Made by a program: the position numbers and the translations under genes | Source of the DNA: Manihot esculenta | Taxonomy: Eukaryota > Streptophyta > Magnoliopsida > Malpighiales > Euphorbiaceae | Direction: 5' to 3' | DNA: 64,000 nucleotides | Assembly: GCF_001659605.2 (NCBI RefSeq) | Contig: NC_035164.2 | Location: 5,373,379 to 5,437,378, forward strand | Part shown: positions 1-11,968 of the stretch, one piece after another | Layout of the letters: each line of letters starts with the position of its first letter | How positions within the stretch are numbered: the stretch's first letter is position 1 | The notes under the pieces: generated by a model | The model's database searches: none | What the model saw: the letters and a program-made list of their open reading frames with translations, nothing else | Told to the model about the DNA's origin: nothing

Positions 1-575
1 AAGAAAATCTATTAGGATGGCTCAGCAGGTGCGAGCACTTCTTTCGACACCAATAGACCTCTGCAGTAGAAAAGGTCAGTCTGACTACTTTTCATTTGGA
101 AGGTACAACTTAACTATGGTTCTTGTGGTTAATGTAAGATTTTCCTAACTTCACTTGGGAAGAGTTCAAGCACCAATGCAATCTCTGTTTTAGACAACCG
201 ATTCCTAGTAATAAATTGGAAGAGCTAGCAAAATTAAAGCAGACATGAATGATTGCTGACTACAAAACTCAATTTGAGATTCTTGTCTCTTGAGCTAGAA
301 GCCTCACCCAAGATAAAAAATACAGTTTTATATCAGTGGATTGTAAAAATACATCACTGTAGAGTTGAAACTTCACCAACCAACAAACCTAGTCACTGCC
401 ACGAGCATGTTAAGAGTCTATGAATGGAAAAATTGGTCTATATGTGTTGCAAATCCTTCAACTAATCATCGCAATGAGATGGAGAAATATGGCGAAAAGC
501 ATTTTGTTTTAACTGTGATGGACCCTTTTTTCGAGGACATCAGTGCAAGAAATTATTCTGCCTGGATTTAGCAGA
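1..575 (+). pseudogene. Decayed Ty3-type gag fragment
   Basis: Around 76-310 one frame reads as retrotransposon gag, with the segments FTWEEFK, KLEELAKLKQT and YKTQFEIL broken by several in-frame stops. At 505-546 another frame gives a zinc-knuckle-like motif, CFNCDGPFFRGHQC (C-x2-C-x7-H-x-C), the variant common in plant Ty3/gypsy gag. No intact reading frame remains, and protease to integrase is absent before the LTR at 674. Its left end lies outside the window. The gag assignment is by motif recognition only. Confidence 0.6.
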
Positions 576-654
576 TAGATGACTCTCGCAACGGATCAAC
601 TACTGACTGAATAATTTTCAGAAATTTTTTGAATTTGTGTTTGAGGACAAGCGC

Positions 655-673
655 ATAGTGGAGGAGGGAGTAA
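655..673 (+). other. Polypurine tract of the remnant element
   Basis: A purine run (AGTGGAGGAGGGAG) lies directly before an LTR that begins TGTTAATAAATA. This is where plus-strand priming would start in an LTR retrotransposon. Confidence 0.5.
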
Positions 674-1050
674 TGTTAATAAATAATGCAAGTTAGTTTT
701 TTGAGAGTTGTCCTATTTTCAAGAGTCATTTAGTCAATGGTTTAGCCATGTCCTTAGTGGTTAAAACATATTCTCAGTGGTTAACTCATGATGTAGATAA
801 TGAAAGTTAGTTTTTGCTTTTTCTCAGTAGATGGAGGGTAATCCTCCATGTTTAATGGTTTCCTGTTTTTGGGATGGTTATGTTTTCCTCTTGTATTTAA
901 ATGCAATAATTTAATAAAGAAATTAAGAAAAAAAGTTTTAAAGTTTTTTAGTACTTCAACTCGAGAGATTTTCAAGTTTTCTCTAATAAGTTTGTTTCAT
1001 TGCAACTATAGATCGCAAAAAGAAAATTTTGGCCCCAAAAAATTCCAACA
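674..1050 (+). mobile_element. Short 3' LTR of the decayed Ty3 remnant
   Basis: The segment begins TGTTAATAAATAATGC after a polypurine tract and ends CCCCAAAAAATTCCAACA, so it has the TG...CA ends of an LTR. A TATTTAAATGC promoter-like stretch lies near 896. Together with the gag fragment it forms an internally deleted element. No matching 5' LTR or target duplication can be seen in the window. Confidence 0.55.
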
Positions 1051-1396
1051 ATAGACTCATAACTCGATCCATTTCTAAGGACTCTAACACATACCAGTAT
1101 CATTGCTGCCCAAAAGCAATTACGATATCACAAGTAGATGGGATTATTTTGTCCATGGATGTCCATGCAATGGAATCCAGTTACATTTCTTAAGTTTGGA
1201 ATTGTGTCAATTAGAGTCGGTATGATGGAGTCCCCCTTGGTGTATTATCATATTGCCAAGGACAAGTTCAGTTCTATTTCTCTAACTCTTAAGACGAGTA
1301 TTTTCTTTTATAAAATAGACTAGTCTCAAATGATTGAATGTTGTCAAGTAGTAATGTGCATTACTCTTAGGTGTGACTCGGATATTAATTTGGCAG

Positions 1397-3522
1397 TTGT
1401 GCTGATAACTCTGGAAATTGGGGCCATGGAGGAATGTTTGATGCACTGGCCAAGCTGTCTACAAGTATCCCTGATGCATATCAACGGGCATCTGAATTTG
1501 GGGACCTTCATCTTGGTGATCTCCATCTTATAAGAATTAATGGTTAGCTTTTGCATTCACTTTATTTTGACACTGCTCTTTTATTACCCATGCTGCTTTT
1601 GATATGCAATTACTCTGCCATGTGCATCAACATAATGCTGAGAGGCAGTTCGGGATGCACGCAATAAACAGAATAATAATCAGTAATAAAACAAATTTTT
1701 ATTCTATTCACAGTATACAACATGCAAATATAAGCTGTCTGGAAGAATTAGACAAACTACAGCATGCACATTGTGTTTTCATTCTCATTTTCCAGCTATT
1801 AAAAAAAATTAATATTCTAAATGGATTTATAATGCTGCTTTTTGGTAATGAAGACTGATCTTTAATTTGTGTCAACCAGAAATTTGTTTTCAATTTATTA
1901 TTTAAAATGTCAGTTATATATATATATATATTTTTTTATTAGGTCAAAATTTCTTCTTTCTTATTCGATATATGAATTAATTCATGGACATGAGCATGCA
2001 TGTTTTGCCTTTTGACTGTATTTAAGAGCGATGTATTTAGTGCATTTAGGAAAGAATTTATTGAACCAATTTTATTGAACTTCTCATAATGTACCATTGG
2101 TATATTAATTTGACATTCAGTTTGGTCAATTACTAATATCATCACATTAGATGATGATGTCGCAAAAAATCTTCAAATTATATATATGCCTTCTGAACAA
2201 ATCGATTTGGTAATTTACTGTTAAATTTTGCACCTTTCTGATAGATTTTCCTTTTTAACTTCCGTGTTCTATTCAAGCTATGTATTCTCTTACTGCCTTT
2301 TTTTTTTTTCAAGTATGATTTTATAGTCTTTAGCTAATTCATTGCTATGCAGGGGACTCTGACAGACAGAGCTTGGAAGATGATCCTCCTCGGTGGGTGG
2401 CTTTAGCTGTTGTGCAATCATATAATCCTAGGCGTAAAGTGCCCCGCAGTAATATCTCTATTCTCGACTTGGAGCGTTGCCTATCCAAAGTTTCATTTGC
2501 AGCAGCTAAGAATTCTGGTAAAAGTTCCCACAAGTTTGGTTTAATTGTTTTGATGTCTCATTGTTTGTCCATTCCAACCGCAAAGATAAGGTTATCGTCA
2601 TTGCTTTTGTTCTTTTATGTAACACTTCTAGGTGGAAGGCATTTCATGCATCAGACTGTTAGTCTCTAGTTAATCCAGCAAGTTTATCTAGCCCGCTATA
2701 TGTTAAGCAACAAGATAAATGATCTTAGGCTCTGATTGTTTCACGAAAAATATTTTTCAAAAAAATATTTTGTCTTTTGGGAAATTCAAGAAAATTAGTC
2801 AATGAAAAATATTTTCTCAGTAAAAGAAGTCATTTTAAGGAAAATGGCTTTCTCTTTTTAAAAGAAGTTATTTTTCACACTTTAAGAATCTTACTAATAC
2901 GTCTATATATAAATTTGTTAATATGTTTTATTTTTTAAATTAAAATTAGACAATAACATAAGTTATTTGTTGGAAAATATTTTCTGTGAAAACTGTAAAC
3001 AAACGAAGCATTAATTTGGTTTTTCATTGGCATTGGCATGTTGTCTTTAAATGTTTGGCTAAACCTTGAACATCAAGCATTTTGCTTCAGTAAAAATCTT
3101 CTCTGGTGAATATGGTACTCCATTAAACATGATACAGATTTCTCAGGTTGCTGCTGTTCAGCGACAGCCAGAGTCAGAGATGCTGTCAACTGAGAATTAT
3201 TTTGCCCCGTTTTGTATATCTAAAGTTATGTCCATTTGATCATGTTAAACTAATGTATCTCCATTTGATCTTTCCATAAAGCTTCAATCCACATGCCTCG
3301 AATTGGGTATCAAGATGAATCAGATCGATCACAGTGGTACACAGTAGAACGTCTTCTACGAAAATACGCTTCTATTTATAGCACAAAGATATATGTGTAT
3401 GTCTTCTTTTAGTCAAAGGAAAAAAAAAAATCCAAAGCTAGTTTCTTTATCATCTGTCCATACATGCAAAGCAACTCATTCATCTTATATTTTTCAGGTA
3501 TTATTATCGACGATCATCTTGA
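1397..3522 (+). CDS. CHR10/ALC1-like chromatin remodeller, C-terminal macro domain exons (partial)
   Basis: Four exons join in phase: 1397-1542, 2353-2517, 3282-3396 and 3498-3522 (TGA at 3520-3522). Each is bounded by AG and GT. They encode about 149 residues containing [38 protein letters not shown] and [19 protein letters not shown], ending VYYYRRSS. I recognise these as the C-terminal macro domain of the plant SNF2 helicase related to animal ALC1 (Arabidopsis CHR10, recalled as At2g44980). Macro domains bind ADP-ribose; the full protein remodels nucleosomes in the nucleus. Exon 1397 starts in mid-codon, so upstream helicase exons must exist; I could not find them between 1051 and 1396, and they probably lie left of the window beyond the Ty3 remnant. 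No internal stop is seen in the joined exons. Whether the whole gene is intact cannot be told from here. Confidence 0.75.
1915..1931. repeat. (TA)n microsatellite
   Basis: An uninterrupted TA dinucleotide run inside an intron of the CHR10-like gene, followed by a T tract. Confidence 0.8.
2732..3005. mobile_element. MITE-like inverted-repeat element
   Basis: The left end reads CTGATTGTTTCACGAAAAAT and the right end, reversed, reads GTTTGTTTACAGTTTTCACAG followed by AAAATATTTTCC. The ends are imperfect terminal inverted repeats around about 270 AT-rich bases, inside the 2518-3281 intron. This is the usual look of a non-autonomous DNA transposon. No target duplication was settled, so the family is not assigned. 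Confidence 0.4.
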
Positions 3523-4558
3523 AGCTTGTGGAATTGTCTTTGTGAGGTTCTTGACATTTGGAGTCGACTCATAGAACTAGGTGAGGGTTATATTTGTATC
3601 AAAGATCTTACCATGTTCAGTTGAATTTAGCAAAATGAGGCATCTGTATATCTGATGGCTAATAACCGTTTTATTCAATTTTAGTTCATAAATCATTAGA
3701 GCATGCATGTTTCGCGTATACTAAAATGATTCATTAGGCTTTGATTTGTCAATTATGTCAAGTAATTAAATGAAGAACATCCTTGATTTAGTTAAGTTTT
3801 CTTGTCAAAGAAATTAAGGTTAGAGTTAGAAGATTATTAATAAATTGGATTTTTTTAGTCAAAAGTTTGATACATGTCTCGAGAACTCATCTTTTAGGAT
3901 ACTGTATGAATAAAAGTTTAAACTATAAAAAGTCACGTATTAAATTGTGGAGTAAATATTTGGACATTAAATAATTGGAAAATAAGTAAATTTTAGTATT
4001 TTTGCAGTGTGGCACATTGAATATCTATTTTGCCTTAAATACCCTTATATTTTATTGAATTTTGACTTATTTTAAATATTTTTTTAATATTAAATTTTAA
4101 TTTGTTAATTATTTGTCCTAATATTTTGATTTGATATGCCACTTTTAACATCATGAAGCGGTACAACTAAACTATCCAATTGCTCATCGTAGCTATTCTC
4201 TCTGCATGAAATCCGATGGAAGCAGCAACCTACCATGTATGTTTACTCCAGTGACATATGCGGCCACAACCCCAACTCACTGCTCAACAAACCCATGTCC
4301 ACTTTAATATATATGGGCTAAGAAATTATGAAATTAGATTCATATTTAAAATTTAAGGCATATTGCACAGAAAAAAACCAGAACTTATAAAATTAGATTC
4401 ATAGAAAAGCAGCATCCATGAAACAGCATAGCCATTAAAGCAGCTAAAAAGAACCCCACATGTGAAACACCCCAAGAATCTATAATCTTTATAGTTGCAC
4501 AAATCCAGGGTAAAATTCAAAACTTTGATGCCTAGACTAAGCATTCCCAGAACAACTA
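3523..4558. other. Intergenic, AT-rich
   Basis: This is the 3' flank of the CHR10-like gene and the 3' flank of the minus-strand PPR gene, which converge here. No further gene or repeat was recognised. Confidence 0.5.
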
Positions 4559-5552
4559 CTACTTAAACAGAATGTTGATGACAGTTCTAAATACCTGACC
4601 CCTCTTGTTCAGAATCTCCCGCACAGCCTTCTCATCAGGCACAAATCCCTTCTCCTTCATTTGCTGTAGAAACTCCCTGGCTTGATCCTCCTTCTGCTCC
4701 TTTGCATATGCCTCAAACACTGCAGTGTATGTAGCTGCATTGGGACGCATTCCCTTGCTCATCATTTCCATGATATATTTATTGGCATCCGCTAATTTCC
4801 CATCAGCAGCGAGTGCCTTAATGAGGACGCTGTAAGTGTAGACATTAGGAGCAACTCCGCAGGCCAGCATGCGCAGGAAGACTTTGAGAGCCTCTTTGGA
4901 CTGGCCGGCATTGGCATAAGCCTCAACGACGGCCGTGTGGGCCACTACGTCTGGCATATGGCCCTTGTCCTTGATTTGAGAGAAAAGCTCCAAAGCCTCG
5001 TGTGTAAGGCCATCTTTGGACAATGCGTCGAACATCTTGACGGCATTATTGATAAGGCCCTCAGAGCGCATCTTATGAAAGATGAATTGAAGGTCTTTGG
5101 GGTTATCGGGATCCTCAATGACGGGCTTCTTGTTAAAGGGATCGTAAGGCGGAGGGAGTTTGCTCTTTTCAATTTCTTTCTTGGCTTCAATACTTGTTCT
5201 GATCGTCTTCAGAATCCGAATCAGAATCGGAGGGAGAAAAGTTCACTTTTGTGTTTACCGGTTTCTTCTTCATCTTCTCCTTGTCACCAGTGGCCTCGGA
5301 GCAGAATAATCTTTGAAAAGGCAGTTGCCGTTGCATATATCTTACTCCAGGGAACGCCGGAGATCGTTGTGGCAGTGGGTTCAAGGCATTGGAATGAAGA
5401 AGGCGGAACAGCCACGTAAGACAGAGACAAGTCTGGATTGGTCCAGCGGTGGTGGTGGTGGTAGAAGCAATAGAAGGCGAATTATTCCAGAGAAATGGGT
5501 GCTTGAAGGAGCAGAGTCCGAGTCTGAGTCTGGTTCCTTGTGCCATAGCCAT
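4559..5552 (-). CDS. Small PPR protein, probably mitochondrial, frameshifted
   Basis: The start ATG is at 5552-5550 and the stop TAG at 4561-4559. The N-terminal frame (5552 to about 5190) gives an Arg/Ser/Leu-rich, acid-poor leader typical of an organelle presequence, then a charged linker with SPSDSDSDSEDDQ. It stops at 5189-5187. The frame displaced by one base continues the protein through about 200 residues, with KKEIEKSKLPPPYDPFNKK and four 35-residue pentatricopeptide repeats, for example GVAPNVYTYSVLIKAL and GMRPNAATYTAVFEAY. PPR proteins bind organellar RNA in a sequence-specific way. The two frames meet at a one-base indel near 5190-5200, since both sides look like conserved protein and no splice junction fits. 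It may be a recent null allele or an assembly error. I do not assign a locus name. Confidence 0.75.
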
Positions 5553-5822
5553 AAGAAATGCTCAAAGGGGTGGGGAGCTTATTCCCTGATTTTAATGGAG
5601 GGAATAATGAGGTCACCGGCTGTGGCCTGCAACTCGACAGAACTAGAAGATGGAAGCAATTTGAAAGGAAAAATGGAAGAGAAAAATAACAGAGAGATGA
5701 TGGAATGCATCTGCATGGAATTTACGATTTTGAAGATTTCCCTCCCAATCTATCCACTTCCTTGGCCCAATCTACCAATGGAGCCCAGACAGGTTTGGAG
5801 AAAATTTTTTTTAAAGAAATGA

Positions 5823-6779
5823 AAAAGTATTTTTTGAATTATGTCAAAATTATAAATATCAAGTTTTTAGTTTAAATTACATTATAAACTAATACTGATC
5901 CTAATATCTCTTTACATTATTTTTTTTATTATAGTTTGAACTTTATATTAATTTTATTTTTTTACAATTTTGTTCTTAAAATATAAATGTCTAAATATTA
6001 GTTAATTTTCTTAATAATTCTTTTTATTAAAAAAATTAGAATGTTTGAGTTTCCTTAATTATTTTTTTATAAATTTTTTGAATTAATTTAGTGGAAGTAA
6101 AATTTTTAAATAGGATTAAGAATTTTAAGTTTATTTTTAGTGACAATTCAAATTGACACTAATAATATTACTTCAGTATGACTTTTAAATATAAATTTTT
6201 ATTCTAGCTATTTTTTAAAAATTTTACAAATTATTCAATAATTTATTTTTTCATATGTTTTTTAAATTATAATAAAAATTTTATGAAATAGAACTTAAGT
6301 ATTTAAAAAAACTATTTAACTACTAAATTAATTAATCAATACAATTTAAATGTTTTAAAAGATAATAAATTATTAAATTATTTTATAGCCAATCAAAATA
6401 AATGTAGATTTTTAATTAATAAATAAACCATGGGTAATTTTGCCCATTCTATATATTATAGATAAAATTAAAGATTTTTCATCTTATTTTGTGAGAAATT
6501 ATTAAAATATCTTAAACAATATACCATTTAATTATGTGGAAATTAATATTTGCATTCTACATTTCTTTAAAAATAAATATTTTAATAGTTGTATCTGATT
6601 ACCTGTAGATTGGGTTTTTTTCTTTGTTTTATTTTCTTTTTATTTTGGGTTTGCAGATTTAGCATTTTTCAGGTAAATTTTCTTTTAAATCCGTATTTTT
6701 TTAAAATTATTTTTTTTTATTGATGTTTTTATATAGTTATCGGATAAAAAACGTTTTTTATAGCTACTAATCTACATGA
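5823..6779. other. AT-rich intergenic DNA
   Basis: Upstream of the PPR gene the sequence is strongly AT-rich with homopolymer runs. No coding potential, RNA gene or repeat structure was recognised. Confidence 0.6.
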
Positions 6780-7384
6780 AAAGAGGGCAATGGAATACAC
6801 TAGTGTGGTAGCCGAAACGGCGAATTCTCCTGCTATTGCACCTTATCTTTTGCAGTTTGCCTTCATCGGTCTATATCACTTTTTCTCCTCCTGCTTATTG
6901 GTCTTTCAGGTTTTTCTGTTTTGAGGAGGTACAATATTTGGTGCTTGAATCATAGCAGCTCTGAGGTCTTTACCCGTTTCTTCTTTTTGTTCAAGTGCTG
7001 ACCTTCAAGACGTTATGGTTAGGCAGTGCCCTTCTATTTTTCAGTATGTCTCTTGTTTCGACTCTGGTATGGAGTGCCCTCTTTTTTAAAAAGATTTGAT
7101 CCCTTCTGCTTTCCTTGGCTGTGGGTGCCATTATGAACAAATCTAGGTTTGCATGCTATGCCTTGTTATTCTTGGGTCCGTTTCAGAGAAACTTATGCTT
7201 TGCTGGGTGTTTCTGAAGGCTAGTGATACTTGCGTTCCCAGATCACGCTGGCACAATTTCTGGTCTCTACTAGGGTTACCTGGGGTCTTAGGCTAATTTT
7301 TTCGTTTGAGCCTTTAATCTTTCTACTTTGTCGCTTAGCCCACTTTATTAATACAAGGATTTTTATCTTCGACCAAAAAAACAT
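6780..7384 (+). mobile_element. Possible 3' tail of a non-LTR (LINE-type) retrotransposon
   Basis: This block is much less AT-rich than its surroundings and non-coding. It ends CTTTATTAATACAAGG, then TTTTTATCTTCGACC and AAAAAAA. Terminal short A tracts after a GC-containing tail are usual for 5'-truncated plant LINEs. No reverse transcriptase is encoded and no target duplication was identified, so the call rests on composition and the terminal motif. Confidence 0.3.
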
Positions 7385-7472
7385 CTCAACTTATTTAATT
7401 TTTCTTCATCTCTTTTTCTTAATTTGTTTAATGCTGGGTCAACACCAACATTATTTGGATAGAGGAATTTAG

Positions 7473-8020
7473 AACGAAAAAAAATTGCTTGTGGATTTAA
7501 ATTAAGTTGATAAATGGGTCTTCTTTTTTTTTTTTTTTTTCTTAATAAAGTTATTCAAGTCCTGAGAATCCACAGATGAACTTCAATTTTTGAACACAAG
7601 GTTTCCACCAAAACTCAAAATTTAAGACCAAATCAGAGATATTACCCGAGGAGTCTGCTCTCAAGGCAATGAATGAGACAGAAGACAAGCCTAATTGTCT
7701 ATACAAGAGTCATAATCAAACAAACAAGCCAAACCCACAAAATACCGTTCTTACCACATCTAATCAAATCCTCCACAGATGATACTAAAGGAGCATTCAC
7801 CACAACTTTAAAAAGGTCTACAGTTAAAAAAAAAAACTTTAAGTTACATGCCTGATTAGCCACATAAGATTCAAATACACCACATAGTTTAAGTTGTCCA
7901 TGTTCAAATTCTGTTTAGACACTGAAGACAAGTGAGAAAATCTCAATCAAGGCAATAATTTTGCCCTTAATAAGATGGCATCAGGAACAACAGCTAAAGA
8001 ATCAAATTAGAACAAGGGCT
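7473..8020. other. 3' flank of NRPB8
   Basis: Poly-T near 7526-7541 and moderately AT-rich DNA. On the minus strand this holds the 3' untranslated region of NRPB8 and flanking DNA. No separate gene is seen. Confidence 0.45.
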
Positions 8021-10084
8021 TCACAACTTCCTTATAAGAAGAAATAGCCGCTGGTCAAGTTCGAAGTGAGAGACATGAGAAGGATCTCCTTTCAGCATCA
8101 TTAGAAGTCCACCATATGAAACATATATCTCCCTGAAGCCAAAATCAGAAGCAACCAAATCCGCTTAAGTCTTTCAGAAATACATATGTCAAAGAGAAAA
8201 CTGATTGTAATGCGAAACAGCACATGCGATGGTGGCATAGCACTCAAATCTCAAAGACGGAGTCAAATGCACTGGTAAATAAGTACAAATCTACATAATG
8301 AAAATGAATGTAATTACACTGTACAACACGCACACACACACACAGAGACATTGCAAGTTCCAAAACTTACGCTTTAACTGCTTTTCCTGAACCTTCCTCT
8401 GAGATCTTGTATAGCTTTCCATGCATTATGTATTCATATTTGTCTGCAAGGGTCTTCCTCGCTCCCTGCAACACGGAAAAGATAATACAAAATATTATTA
8501 TATCCAACAGAAACATAAACAAAATCATAAAAGAGAGAGATAGTGAATTCACTCATAAAAAGCTTGAATAACTGGAAAGAAAAAGGAAATTGATAAATAA
8601 ACACATAAAACCAAGTAATCTACAAACTCAATGTGTAGAGTACAGCAGGTGCATATAGGAGCAGAAGTATGCAGACCACTCTTAATAGCAAAGACTTGGT
8701 ACAACAATACGATGTACTATTACATAATAAAAGTCGATAGTTAAAACATGGATATGTAAAAAACATAACCAAAAGCAAACAGGTAATAAATTATGTTTTT
8801 ACAAAGATATTCCAGAACCAATAATTTTGTAAAACTTAAAAAAAAAAAAAACAAAAAGATTTACCTGAATGTAATACCCAGTGTCAGGTGTTCCATCTAA
8901 ATTTAGAGTGTGCGCCAATGCCATAGTGAATTTATCACCTACAGCCATTGGATATATTTCTGTGTTCACATCTAAATGCATGAACATGTCACAGTTCTGG
9001 CTGTGTGCTTCAATACGCGAAACTACATAAACACAAAAATAACTAGTAAACTTGTGATGTCTGAATAAATAATTGATTTCAAAAGAAGTAATAGATTAAT
9101 CACATACTCAATGCATACAGCTCTCACATAAGAGTATTTAAAGGTGTTTCATGCATTCCTTTTTCTCATAGCCATCATAAACTATTCTGTCAAAAGTGAT
9201 ATTAGCAAATAAAATACTATTGCAAAGGTCAAAAAGTCACTTTAGCATCTATATATCCTTCCCAAATAACATCATATGTATACATTTCCTACAGCTGGTG
9301 GAACAGGGGATCATGGGTTTAACTCTTGAATATGCATTAACATTTAGGAGCACATTTTCATGAAGCTCACAATTTCCCAAACTTTGTGCCTGCTAAGGAA
9401 CAATTGCTACAGAGTTGTGAAAAAGATTCCTCTAAAGAACTTGTACATTAATATGCTATCAGAACAAACTTGAACATATAATTTACAAAATAAAAAGCAG
9501 AGAACAAAATACAAGTGATTGTCTTACAAAAGCACCAAATGCAAGACAATAATTGAGATTCAAAACAATACTACTAAACACAACATGGAGATGGCTTTTA
9601 CACCATTTTCAGAAGAAAACATTAGCTTTGAAGGGTTTGATCTTCCTTTTTCTTCAGTTTTTCATTCGCTACATTAGAGCAATGGATCAAGCTCTTGCTA
9701 TTCACTCTCATACAATGTCATCCATCCAAAAATGAGCATTACTAGTCAAAACTGGCATGAATAAACCTTAAAGGCGAGGTTAAAGTTGCATCCCTAAACT
9801 GGTAACATGCAACATAAGATTTACCTAGCTGATGTATCTGGCATATCATAATATGACTAGATCAGGATACAAACAAATTTGCATATATTAGAAACCAAAG
9901 AGAATGAATCTAGAGCGATTAAGGATAGATAGAGAAACAGATGCACACAGAGGAGGAGAAACTGAAAAGGGCAACTCAAGAACTAAAGAGAGGAATTAGA
10001 AAATCTACCTTTATCAAACTTTTTACCATCTGGATTCAGTTTATCAACCAGAAAAATATCCTCAAAGAGAACTATATTCGACAT
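8021..10084 (-). CDS. NRPB8: RNA polymerase subunit 8 shared by Pol I, II, III, IV and V
   Basis: Four coding exons splice in phase: 10084-10009, 9022-8865, 8465-8371 and 8132-8021 (TGA at 8023-8021), with GT donors and AG acceptors throughout. The 441 bases give 146 residues, the usual length of RPB8. The protein begins [20 protein letters not shown], continues with [18 protein letters not shown] and [19 protein letters not shown], and ends with [17 protein letters not shown]8 is a small OB-fold subunit common to the nuclear polymerases and acts in the nucleus. ATG at 10084 is chosen because it gives the conserved N-terminus and lies just after a TTTGCAG acceptor, so a 5'-UTR intron is likely. 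Its donor may be the GTAAGC near 10546 (minus strand). The gene looks intact. Confidence 0.95.
8329..8344. repeat. (CA)n microsatellite
   Basis: A short CA dinucleotide run in the last intron of NRPB8. Confidence 0.75.
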
Positions 10085-10758
10085 GGTTACTGCAAAGTTC
10101 AACCCAATAGAAAATAAGTACTCACAAATAACCAAAGAGAAAAAAGAACTAGAAGAAAGTACTCACAATGGAATCCCCAACTCAATACAATTGTTAACAA
10201 CAACAAAGACCAATACTTTCAAGTATAGCAGCTAGCTGACGACAAACCCTTAAAATTCTAAAACACAATAAATGCTCAAAACCATCTAAACAAAACTAAA
10301 CCCAGAAGGTAAAAATTCCCATAAAGGAACTTGATTTTCCGTTCAATGTTTCAAACACAATAAGTCAAAAGGACAATAGATTCCTCCACTTCCAAGAAAC
10401 AAAACATGCAAGTAAATAAAAGACAATGAAGCCCTTAACTACAGACCAAAAAATTCCTAGCCCTAGATGACATGCTTAATTTCTTATTCTAACAACTTGA
10501 AATCATATAACAGGTTTGTATTGTGAGAACAGGAGAGAGACGCTTACAGAAAAGTAGAAAAAAAAAAAAAAAGAAGAAGCTGTTTTGAATTAGAAGCTCT
10601 GTTTCTATGGGCTGCGCAGAAGCTGGGAGGGGGCAGTAGCAACCGAGCAAGGACAGAGAGCGAGATACACTGGCGTAAACGTCGCGTCTATAATCCTTGA
10701 GCAAGAGAGTGAAAAAGGATAATAAATAAATACGGTCTGTTTCACATTCAAGCGTGTC

Positions 10759-10766
10759 TATTTATA
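10759..10766 (-). promoter_or_regulatory. TATA box of NRPB8
   Basis: The minus strand reads TATAAATA here, and a GGCCCA-type motif (TGGGCC on the minus strand, about 10779-10785) lies just upstream. GGCCCA elements are common in plant housekeeping promoters. Transcription would start near 10730, giving a leader with an intron before the ATG at 10084. Confidence 0.6.
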
Positions 10767-10786
10767 CTGGGGAAATTTAGGCCCAG

Positions 10787-11389
10787 TTTAATTCAAAATA
10801 ATTTATTTTTTAAGTAATTTATTTTTTGATAAATATATTTATTAAGAAGTTATTTATTTGGAAAGTATATTTTAATTTATTTAATTTGATTGATATTTTA
10901 AATTTTTAAAAAGTAAAATTATTTTAATAAATTTAATAATATAAATATTTTTATTTTAATATCAACACTAATCATCACTATAATATAATATATTTTACTT
11001 ATTTGTGCTCAGAAATTTACATAAAGTGGAGTGGGTAATTTATTTATTATATAAAAAAATAAGTGAAACTAATGATTTCTTGAGCACTTGATAGATTTGG
11101 CCAACCAAATAAAAATTGTTTTTACACTTTTAGAGAACTCTTACTTCCTTAGCTGAGTTCCCCTAAAATAAACAAGACCTTACTCTTTAGAAACCGTGGG
11201 AAGCTTATAATTAATTCTTCAATTGTGAAAAATAATTATTTTCTTAATTTTAATCACTAAATATTATAAAAAAAATTAAAATATATTTATTTTTTTAAAT
11301 TATTATTTTATTTTCTTTTAATTTTAAAAAATACATTAAAATATTTTATCAGAAACTAACTAATAGGATTGACCACTCAATTAACTGAA
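10787..11389. other. AT-rich DNA upstream of NRPB8
   Basis: Very AT-rich and non-coding. Weak inverted-repeat character between its two ends could mean another decayed MITE, but I could not define termini. Confidence 0.3.
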
Positions 11390-11945
11390 TTGAAGTGAAA
11401 TTTTAATTAATCAAAATTTTATCGTGAAATAGAATTATTTAGATTCGGTCAAAAATTTTAATCAATAACATATAATTAATATAAAAATTGAGCATTCAAT
11501 TAACTTAATTAAACTGAAATTTTAATTAATTAAAATTTTACCCTAAAATATGACTATTTAGGCTCCATCAAGAATTTTAATCAATAATATTTGATTAATA
11601 CGAAATTAAAAAAATGAAAAGTTAAAAGCCAAAATTTCTTATTAAATTTTTAAAAATTAAAAAGTGTCTCAAATAATTAAGAAAATATCTATTTATATTA
11701 GTAAAAAAAACTTTAATATGAAAATTTATGAAAAAAATTTTTAAAAAAATAGAATTACAAAATTAACCCCATAAATGATGAAATTTTTACCTTTGAATTT
11801 TGTGACCTGATTTATGGCTCTCGTCACATTTTTGAAAGTCGTATGTCTCGAAATCCCTTTTTCAAAAAGTTATTGTGGGCCTTTAATGGACGTCAACAGC
11901 AGAAATTAAGTCTCATCCAAATGTATTATAAAATTTAAGGTTAAT
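11390..11945 (-). repeat. 3' LTR of family F copy 1, with a terminal tandem duplication
   Basis: It shares with the 47.5 kb LTR a stretch around TTTCGAGACATACGACTTTC (minus strand, near 11845). A unit of about 120 bases is present twice, near 11390-11505 and 11510-11610. Both copies contain a block like TTTTAATTAATCAAAATTTT followed by a GAATCCGATC/GGAGCC-type segment. Confidence 0.6.
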
Positions 11946-11968
11946 TGCTCCGCATCAATTCCTTTCAG

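Noticed and set aside
3148..3226. Possible extra exon ([13 protein letters not shown]) in the CHR10-like gene
   Set aside because: The exons on either side join in phase directly and give the expected conserved junction, so this segment is more likely intron sequence or an unused alternative exon.
5313..5822. 169-codon plus-strand frame
   Set aside because: It is antisense to the PPR gene N-terminus and its upstream region, with low-complexity Glu/Arg content and no family resemblance.
10489..10704. 71-codon minus-strand frame upstream of NRPB8
   Set aside because: It falls in the predicted 5' leader and first intron, with a phenylalanine run from a poly-A/T tract. At most an upstream frame.
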